This document shows, piece by piece, positions 56,090 through 64,000 of a stretch of DNA of 64,000 bases (its first letter is position 1; the number at the start of each line of letters is the position of its first letter). The translations under genes were made by a program, and so were the position numbers. The notes under the pieces are model-generated. The model was given only the letters and a program-made list of their open reading frames with translations. It was not told the origin of the DNA and ran no database searches. The stretch spans positions 43,941,521 through 44,005,520 of the forward strand of contig NC_073745.1 in the NCBI RefSeq assembly GCF_029784135.1, written 5' to 3'. This DNA is from Toxorhynchites rutilus septentrionalis (lineage: Eukaryota > Arthropoda > Insecta > Diptera > Culicidae).

Positions 56090-57512
56090 GACTTCCATTG
56101 CACAATGGTCCAGGAGATGCATTTAAGTGGAAATTAGCATTTAGAGCTTCACAGTTATCCTCTAGACAAAAACTGTCTGCGACAAAGTTGTTACGTGTGA
56201 TAAAGCGCTCATTTGCATGTTATCAAAAATAGGGTGACCAAAATTATCGTTGAAATAAGAAATATAACTTTCTTATCTTTATAGATAAGAAAGTAAATAT
56301 AGTTCGAAAATGTTGTAGTCTCAGTTATTTAAAATATTTTTGTAGGACATCGTTTTTTTGTATCTCTTGAAATAACCGATATAGCGCCTTTTTCCTAACT
56401 TGCGTTGGGGTCATCATTAAAAAAAACTGTTTTTTGCTCTAACTTTTATATTTCAAATTCTACATACAAACTGTCTTCAAAAGACTTTTAGAACATACTG
56501 ATACAAACATTTTGCGATGCAGAACTTGTCAATATCTCAATTTCACTCAAAGTTATTGATATTTTTTCCCAAAAAATACGCTCCCTTCAATTGCTTGCCA
56601 TTCTTTCTTGGGCAAACATAAACAAAGTTTATTGTCGGAATTTGAAAGAACAAAGTTCACTCTACATTCTGTGTGATTTTCGAAACTATGTTATTTTTCG
56701 TGTTTGAGTAAAGGATAACCATGGAAAAACCGGTTATTTCACTCTAACTTTTGTATTTATAATTCTACATCAAAATTGTCTTCGTACGACTTTTCGAGCT
56801 TATCAAGACCAACATTTTGCGATGTAGAATTTGTCAATATCTTAATCCTGCTCAAAGTTATTAATGGGTTTTCACCCACAAACTCATGATTTCAATTTAA
56901 ATTTACTCAAATACTAAAAATAACATATCTTTGAAAATCACATATTATATAGAGTGAAATTTTTTCTTTCAAATTCCGTTAACAAACATTTTTTATGTTT
57001 GCCCCAGAAAGAATGGCAAACAATTGAGAGGAGCGTATTTTTTGGGATGAAATATCAATAACTTTGAGTAAAATTGAGATATTGACAAGTTCTGCATCGC
57101 AAAATATTTGTATCAGTATGTTCTAAAAGTCTTTCGAAGACAGTTTGTGTGTATAATTTGAAATATAAAAGTTAGAGCAAAAAAAATTAAAATGGTTGGG
57201 GTCGCAAATTAGGAAAAAGGCGCTATATCGGTTATTTCAAGAGATAGAAATAAACTTCGTTCTACAAAGATATTTTAAATAACTTAAACTACAACATTAT
57301 CGAACAATGTTTACCTCTATCTATAGAGATAAGAAAGTTAGATTTTCTATTTCATCGAAAATGTTGGTCACCCTATTTTTGGCAACATAAAAATGAGCAC
57401 TTTACCATACGTAACAACTTGGTCGAAGACAGTTTTTGTCTAGAGAATAACTGTCGATGCTAGATGCTAATTTCCACTTAAATCTCCTGGACCATTGTGC
57501 ATTGTTAACACC
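56090..57512. mobile_element. Large fold-back element, arms of about 580-600 bp
   Basis: The left arm (about 56095-56690) begins at GCACAATGGTCCAGGAGAT. The right arm (about 56935-57510) ends with its reverse complement. Long pairing blocks include 'ggcgctatatcggttatttc', 'agacagtttttgtctaga' and 'ttgacaagttctgcatcg'. The loop of about 240 bp itself repeats an arm module ('ctctaacttttgtattt', 'ttttgcgatgtagaatttgt'). It has no coding capacity. 'aacaccctgtaactcg' follows the right arm. Confidence 0.8.
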
Positions 57513-57539
57513 CTGTAACTCGCAACTGAATGGAACAAA

Positions 57540-59690
57540 CAAAAAAAAAGTTAAAGTATTTTTTTAGTGTGAAATGTCACTTTACTTTACTTACTTTACA
57601 ACGAGACTCAACTTGAAAATGTATGATCGATATCACGCGAGATATTGATCACTAAAGCCATCTAACGAGATAATAATGAATAACTTTTTCCCCAACCTAA
57701 TATTTTGCGTAACGTGTGACGTACAGAAACTTTGCGCAAGTAACGTTGTCGAAGTTCGCAAACCGAGAATCCACCAATTTGTTGAGCCGCTAAAAAACTA
57801 CCAATCGCCGAGACACCGAGAAGACGAACGCAAAGGGAAACAGAACCTTACCGTTTTATTGTTTTAAATTAATTTGACCCGAACCGATGGCGGAGAGAGT
57901 GTTGTGGGTTTGCTAATGTTGTTGATTTTTCGTTCCAGCACCCTCCGGCTGCGCCCACCGATCACATCGTGATTCGTTGTGCGCTTAATGGATGTGCAAA
58001 AGTTGTCATGCTTGATTTGGTGACCGCCCCAATCGCGATCAATTAATGACCCAAACAACAAATATAAACCAGTATACGAAAACTGAAAACCCACAGCATC
58101 TGGTAGTCCGGAGTGCAGGCATTCGGGGTCAATTTCTCGCGGAAGGCAGTGTTCTTCAACTTACGTGGTTTATTTTTAACAAACGTTTTAATCGATGTTT
58201 TTCGTTCACCAATCAAGTTGTGTATGATTCTCGTTAATTTGATCATCAGCTGAATGATTGCACAGATGTTTACTTTAGGATGATGTCGTTTAGGTCGCGT
58301 TTGATCGAGTGGGAGAGCTATTTTTGTGCGTCCGAATATGACTGATGAAGTCGAACCCAATTAACCGATAATAATTCCATTAATTGTTGTCATATTTTTT
58401 TATCCTCCCATCGGGAAAAGCTATCAGGGCGTACCAAAAAAAAACACACATTTATAATTGAAATTATTCAAATTATTTATGTTGATGGTTGGATGGGGGT
58501 AGGAAATCACACAAACGGAAGTACCGTGACCTTGTGGAGCCTGTCGACCATCCGTCACAATTGTGCGGTGCAGCTCACAACAATCGATCGGTTGGTGGCG
58601 GCGAGGATACGATTAAATGGAATCAAAAATAAATTGATAATTTGTTACTGTTCACCAATTATTCAGGTCGCTCAACATGAGAATCGGATTATGTGCCCGT
58701 TGCCACTGCGGTGTTGTTGATTGGGAAATAGAAACGCTTTGTCGAGCATTAAATTAATTTGAATGAATTGCAGTGTTTGATGAGGTCACCACCGGTGGGC
58801 CATTATCGGCACCCACGCTGGGCGGTATCACCCCAAGTCGCCCGCGAGGACTGCTAATGAGGTTGAGTGCCATTGTTCCCGTTTTAATTTGCGCGATACG
58901 TGATACGGGATGTGGATAATTCAAATTGAAGTGGAAAAATTGATCAATACTATCATTAATCTGCGAACGAGTGTTTTCATCTGGACGCCATTGCGCCATT
59001 GGCCGGGAACAATGGTGGAGAGTGGAATTGAGAAAAAAAAACAACCACATGGAGTGGAAAACATCAGAGTGAAATACAAAACGATTAAAGTGGTGAGGGC
59101 GGTGCGCGATGTAGAACTGATCTGTTGCTGCAAACGCTACTGGCACGCGAAGAAAGCAAAGATCATTTATGCTTTTGTATACATAACCTAAATTTCTAAT
59201 CACGGGTGCTTTTGTTTCTAATGCTCTGCAAGTCAAACTGGCTCCCAGCTGTGTCGCACCAGTGGTGCCAGTCGTCTACTGTTTACCTACAGCAGAACAT
59301 GGGTTCTGTCATTTTGATTGGCAGCTCTGTACTCGATTCAAGTACCGTTTATGGACTCTCATAATTCTGCCGAACAATGGCAGCGATTATTGCATTGGGA
59401 GAAAGAAAAAAAGCGGAAAGAAACTAGACTAAGATCTGGTAGTGGAGGGCAAAAAACACGCATTCACCCGAACAAAGCCCGTAAAGGAACGCGTGGGCGA
59501 TTGTTAGTCGATAACACGGTTCAGTTGCAGCAATGTGCCATCATCGTCATCATTCCACCACCTGAACAGAGGAGAGAGTAGAACTAATAAAAAAAACAGA
59601 CCACACGCAATCTGCATCAATCTTAATTATCATACCTGTCAGATTGCATTCGGTCTCATTTGGCGTTTGCGCGAGGTGTGTCAGTTTTTT
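57540..59690. other. Unique-looking non-coding region
   Basis: The base composition is balanced, with homeodomain-type TTAATTA and AATTAATTTG blocks. The longest frame (58754-59236, minus strand, no ATG) is low-complexity in character and unmotivated. It could be intronic or regulatory host sequence, but there is no exon I can support. Confidence 0.45.
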
Positions 59691-61620
59691 TTGACGTAGA
59701 ACTACGTCTTTCATTAAGGGTGCCAAATCAGAAAACAGGTCACGTTTTTATGAAATAAAGTTAACGTTAATAACTATTTTTTCCGCGAACGGACTTTGAC
59801 GATTTACATACAAAACGAATCGGAAATTCCCTAAGATTTGTTTAATATGCTATACATTCGAATCCCCTGGTTTGTAAATGGTTAAAATTCATGAAAACTT
59901 TAAGCGTTTCCATTTTCCCATACATTTGTTCTGTCCATTTGTGTGCTTTCCCGAACTGAGCTGTCAATAACGAGCAACGGAAGGGAAATCGTAAGATTTA
60001 AAGTCTCCGTGAACAAAGGAAAAGAAGAAGAATGAAGGGGAACACTTGTCTAGAGTATAAACAGTGGATCTCGCTGAGGCAAACTTTTATTCGGCATCGG
60101 ACTGTTGAGCAATCCAGATCACTTTTCTTTCGCTGCGCTTCGATCTAAGATTGGACCCCACCAGTGGTAATCCAACTTGGATATCGTTGTGTGGTTTTTT
60201 CAGTTCGTTTTTCGCGTTATTCGTATCGTGTGATTTTCTTTCCGCGTCATAAATTAGACGCTTCGCGTAATGTGTGATGAGCAAGAAGAAGAGCGAGGCA
60301 GGCTCGAGCCCTGCAAAAAAACGAACGCATTGCCAGGGGCAATAATCATCTAATGATGCACGCGATGTTGGTGCAGTGAAAAGCGCTCGCACTGAACCGA
60401 GCCTTCGCGAGTGTGACACTGCATCGAACAACAGCGAAGTAGGCGACTTCGGTGCGTCGGTCGAAAATGTAAACGCCGTTACCCCGGCAGCAACCAAAAT
60501 CAAGCTCCCCCCGCTGGTGGTGAAGGCTGTCGCTCTTGACAAACTCATCAACGAATTCGGATCGATGGGTGTTACAGCAGAGTACAAGCTGTGTGGCATA
60601 ATTCAGTCTTTTTCCAAGCAGGACTTCGTTGGTGCCTTTGACATTGCATCAATGCATTAAACTGACGTTATGGCGAAGCAGGCGTTAAGGTTGTGCGTCA
60701 AAAAATTATTTGTGGAATACCAGGCATCTTGAATGTCGTACTGGAATATTATAAGTTATTTCAACTTATAACTAGGACTCAACTAGGATTGCATTTGCGC
60801 TAATTTTGATCATAATGAAGCAACGCTACTGTTTTCGAGGTTGTTGATATTAACAAAAAGATTTTAGTTTTCTTGTTTAGTCACCAAGAAGAAAGTAAAT
60901 GCCGTTCTGGATTTTTGTATGTGATTAGGTTTGGCTTGCCGGTAGCAAAACTTCCTCCACTAAGGGTGACAGCTGTGCTTATCTCGAGCATGAGAAAGTA
61001 ATGCAACTTTTTTCGAGGCCAGTAATATTAACAGAAGCGTTTCTTGTGAGAATAGCGCAAAATGATGAGAAGTGTTTATATTCCTAGTAGTTTCAAGCCA
61101 CCAATGTATGGCTCTGTATGCATGCTATGACGAACGCATGTTTGGCGCTTGGTTTATGTTATACGAACGATGCCTAGAGGTGCGATTGCACTGAGGCAAT
61201 ACTTAATAACATGCAGCATGATATTTCATACTTGCAAGTGTTGTCATTGTTGTTGTTTCCATGCGATGCCAAAGATATATTGATGTAGTTATGAGATGTG
61301 GAATAATGGTGCTGGTGCAACATGTATATAATCGACTGTAGCCGAGTCAATTGCGAAAAGGGCCACCGGAATAGCGTTCGAGGTAAGTTTTCAATGCATT
61401 GACATGAAATAAATTGCGACATAAGATCAGCTATTTCATTGTTCTGCGAGGGCAAGTATGAATCATCAATCAACTATCGTCAACTGATTCTACAATGAAG
61501 AAACCATTTCAGAGATTATTCTACTAAGCAGTTGTTTCTAAAGCTTCACAGCATTATAGAATAATATCCGAAGGTACAAACAAGCGACTTGTATAAAATA
61601 ACAGCGTAGTTCTACGTCAA
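59691..61620. mobile_element. Probable retroelement-derived block bounded by TTGACGTAGAACTACG
   Basis: TTGACGTAGAACTACG at 59691 is repeated in inverse at 61605-61620. Inside, in order, come the dispersed repeat shared with 2410-2655, a TATAAA box (about 60055), a leader and a broken ORF1-like frame. Then follow about 950 bp without a gene. The terminal 16-mer is itself nearly palindromic, so the inverted bounds may be coincidental. The true element class is uncertain. Confidence 0.4.
60277..60660 (+). pseudogene. LINE ORF1-like N-terminal fragment
   Basis: An ATG-proximal Lys/Ser-rich start (from about 60277) is followed by a stop near 60348. The frame then continues from 60376 with an acidic/Ser stretch and 'KLPPLVVKAVALDKLINEF', 'VTAEYKLCGI'. 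This resembles the beginning of the conserved domain in Jockey-type LINE ORF1 proteins. It ends at a TAA (60658-60660) and no zinc knuckles or ORF2 follow. The assignment is tentative; a gag-like origin is possible. Confidence 0.4.
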
Positions 61621-62039
61621 CAATGCGGTCGTATCTTGGGCACAACCTCCTATAATTTTTTGTTTCCATTCTAATCATTGAATTAAGCGAAAATTCTGTT
61701 GGCTCTAAAACGCAGTATGATCAATCATTATTGCATGCAGACTTTCCTCGAACTAGAGCGCTTTTGGATTGCTAGTGTTTTTGTCATTAGTTTTCTGCTT
61801 TGGCTGGTTATTGATTAGCGACGGCGAACAAGTCTAACGGAAATCTCGATCATTTTCGGGGAATCTACCTTTATTTTATTAAAAGTTGATGAATGATTTC
61901 GCTCGAACAATGAAGCATATGTAATGATGGAAGAATATTACCATCTTTTGCTTTGCAATGAATCGGACGAATTTCATGCCAACTCGTCTTAGGAGTTGGG
62001 AGCACCATCTTAGGATTGTAGTGGAAGGTGGGTTGTAAA
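61621..62039. other. Non-coding stretch
   Basis: No gene or recognised repeat is seen. It contains a short 'acaatgcggtcgtatcttgg' module adjoining the palindromic 16-mer. Confidence 0.4.
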
Positions 62040-62042
62040 TAC

Positions 62043-62530
62043 ACGGTCTTTCAGATTGAACGCTCACGCAACAAATTTTAATAACTTCTACAAAACTGAA
62101 CCAATTTTTATTTCTAAAAAACGAAAATAAAGCTTATTTTATGACTTTTTCAACGTGACCACCCCTTTTTTCGATAACGCGTTTTAAACGATGAACAAAA
62201 TTCTTCATACAAAACTCTAACATTACCACGTCGATGCTGTTGAAAATCCGAGTTATTTCTTCTTTAAGTTCCTCCAAACTTTGTAGTTTATTAACATAGC
62301 AACGGTCCTTCACGTACCCCCAGAGGAAGTAATCGATGACGAGAAATGTTGAAATTCTTACCATAAGAGGACAAAATTTCATTAAGGCTTCGGATGCTCG
62401 AATAATACGATTTCACTAAAAATACATGTTCTTGTAAATTGAACATCTTGACACTATAAACCATCCGATCAGACTGAACGAGTAGCCGAATATTATCGTT
62501 CCGAAGTGGGGAATGCAGTGTTACCATCGA
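62043..62530 (-). pseudogene. IS630/mariner-like transposase relic, internally deleted
   Basis: On the minus strand an N-terminal piece ('NLQEHVFLVKSYYSS', about 62450-62395) is followed after a deletion by a C-terminal piece. The latter has 'FLWGYVKDRCYVNK', 'SLEELKEEITRIF' and GGHVEKVI (about 62330-62137). These are typical of the C-terminal region after the last catalytic residue in this transposase group. The catalytic core is lost. One element end, GGTCTTTCAGATTGAACG, is at 62045, and a related solo end is at 54085. Confidence 0.7.
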
Positions 62531-63750
62531 TGGAGCAAAAAAAAGTTTATAAGGAGCCTGTATTCAAAAAACTGCCAACAATTCAAAGCCATATTGTGCA
62601 TTTTGAAAAGTCATTTCTAAGCGAGACATGCACTCAGTTGCAGTAAAAAAAAGTTTTGACTCTTCGTCTCAAAAGTGAATTTGAACTTTTGACTGCCTGA
62701 TGGCAAGTTGGGTGTCTGTCGAATCGTAATTTCAACTAAAAATTGAAATAGCATAACGGACAATGTATACTCAAATCAAGAGAGAATCAGCAAACGTATT
62801 TCGTAGGAAAGCTTGTTATTCTATTTTAGAAGCGACTAAACCGCAAAGTTCAAAGCTTCTCTAAAATAAAAAAAACAGGGATTATCTTAATCTTTTTCAT
62901 AAACGCATCTGTCATTGTACAGAATGCTTTTACTGAGCGGCGTGGCATTGGCGTAAGCAATGGACACAGAAACGACATTCCCAAAAAAACTATCATCGTC
63001 AAAACATCATGTATGATCATTAGAGTGCCAATGGATGTATGAGAAAAGAGTGACGAATTTTCGAAGGGAACTTGATTAAAAATGTTGATTCCCACGAAAA
63101 ACTACCCTTTGCAAACTATCAGCTCAATCGGACTTCATTTACTAGTGTCGTACAGTTGTCAAAGTTTGAGTTTTTTTGAAAACCGAAAACCGACGCCTTG
63201 GAGCGTTGATGAAATCCGAGCGGCTGCCGAAATCCGACGCTTCGAGACTCTCTTCCAAAGCCTCTGTCAGGCCATTTGAACATTTCTGGAGTGCATTTCT
63301 TCAAATCAGTTGTCTTCTTGTGGATCCTGTTAAAAATTTGGTTCAAACATTTAATAATTTTTTTCAGAGCAAAACTCTGGTGCGAACTTTTGTCCCACAA
63401 CCACTGCGCACCTTTGCCCCACTAGCATTTTTTCAATCGAATTTTTAAAAAAAAGCTCTTGAACTTTTCCACAAAAACGAATGTGCACTATCATCTACTA
63501 TAGAATGAAGGTTTTCTTGACAGTGTAGTTTCGAACTTTCCATTTATTTTAGGTGAGCTAATCATCATCTCCAAAACTGAAAAAAAATAGATCAAAACAT
63601 CGCAAAACTCTTTTTACCACTTTCATGAAATGTATCTTGTTCATATGTGTGAGCTGCTGGTGTAATAATGCATCAAACGAATACACTGTTGTCGAAATTT
63701 TATGTTCGTTTGCTTCAAAAAGGCCAATGCGCACTTTTGCCTCGTGCGCA
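62531..63750. other. Non-coding stretch with long-TIR MITE fragment
   Basis: Around 62995-63180 'agagtgccaatggatgtatg' and 'agctcaatcggacttcattt' belong to the MITE family of 16117. The rest has no gene. Confidence 0.45.
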
Positions 63751-64000
63751 CTAGGGTGCCAATGAAAATGGTTCTCTAATTTCAAAAAGTTACCTCATAA
63801 AAAATGTTCACACCACCCTATGCCGAATTCCAGCTTAATCGGACTTGAGGGAGAGTGGCGCAAAGCGGTTAAAGTTTGGGTTTTTTTGAAAATCGAAAAA
63901 TCACCCAAGGGTGGAGTAAAGGAAATCGGGGTTTTCGAAAAAAAAATTTTTGTCAAAAATCGGCATTCTGGGACGAAAAGTATGGTTTTGGGTACCAATA
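63751..64000 (+). repeat. Long-TIR MITE fragment running off the window end
   Basis: It starts AGGGTGCCAATGAAAATGG, like the AGGGTGGCAATGG end at 16118. It continues with 'agcttaatcggacttgaggg' and 'gcgcaaagcggttaaagttt'. The second arm is outside the window. Confidence 0.5.

Noticed and set aside
58754..59236. 160-codon minus-strand frame
   Set aside because: It has no ATG start, no recognisable motif and an overlapping frame of similar quality on the plus strand. It was treated as chance in unique sequence.

Overview
The window is AT-rich nuclear DNA of an insect. The repeat inventory points to a culicine mosquito, most likely Aedes: a DD37E mariner-type transposon (ITmD37E, a family described from mosquitoes), I-clade and R1/LOA-type LINEs with RNase H, an RTE relic, an env-bearing Ty3/gypsy element and dense MITEs. 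The species is an inference from these families. No host protein-coding gene could be recognised, so nearly everything annotatable is mobile DNA separated by islands of unique-looking non-coding sequence.

Layout. 1-4.7 kb: an inverted pair of CTAG-ended repeats, a 95-bp tandem repeat and a fold-back repeat. 6.1-6.9 kb: a pogo-like MITE. 7.8-9.1 kb: an ITmD37E transposon with an intact transposase. 9.1-11.7 kb: mostly unique. 11.8-13.0 kb: a decayed RTE LINE. 13.0-15.2 kb: a palindromic MITE split by a pogo-like element. 15.5-16.6 kb: a second copy of the 6.1 kb MITE, split by a long-TIR MITE. 16.6-21.3 kb: mainly unique. 21.3-22.6 kb: a second, broken ITmD37E. 24.2-29.3 kb (minus strand): a decayed R1/LOA-like LINE split by a 1.36-kb element with an 8-bp target duplication. 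29.8-43.7 kb: an I-clade LINE with a 12-bp target duplication, split by a 7.7-kb env-bearing LTR element. 44-46 kb: unique. 46.7-47.9 kb: a third CTAG-ended repeat carrying a nested MITE. 48.9-49.7 and 56.1-57.5 kb: two large fold-back elements. 52-55.9 kb: MITEs, a tRNA-derived SINE and a tandem-repeat element. 57.5-59.7 kb: unique. 59.7-64 kb: a retroelement ORF1 fragment, a transposase relic and edge repeats.

The standout is the LTR element at 32269-39973. Its two 346-bp LTRs look identical and it has a 4-bp target duplication (CATG). It also has a lysine-tRNA-like primer site, a gag-pol junction with a TTTTTTA slippery heptamer, a complete pol (protease, RT, RNase H, DD35E integrase) and an env-like frame with a furin-type site and a C-terminal membrane anchor. 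The env frame has no upstream ATG of its own. A 5' mini-exon ending in a consensus donor (33041-33057) would supply the ATG in the correct frame when joined to the acceptor at 37996/37997. Gag carries one in-frame stop, so this copy is young but probably cannot act alone.

The insertions can be ordered from the sequence: repeat, then I-clade LINE, then LTR element; palindromic MITE, then pogo-like element; pogo-like MITE, then long-TIR MITE; CTAG repeat, then pogo-like MITE; R1/LOA LINE, then hAT-like element.
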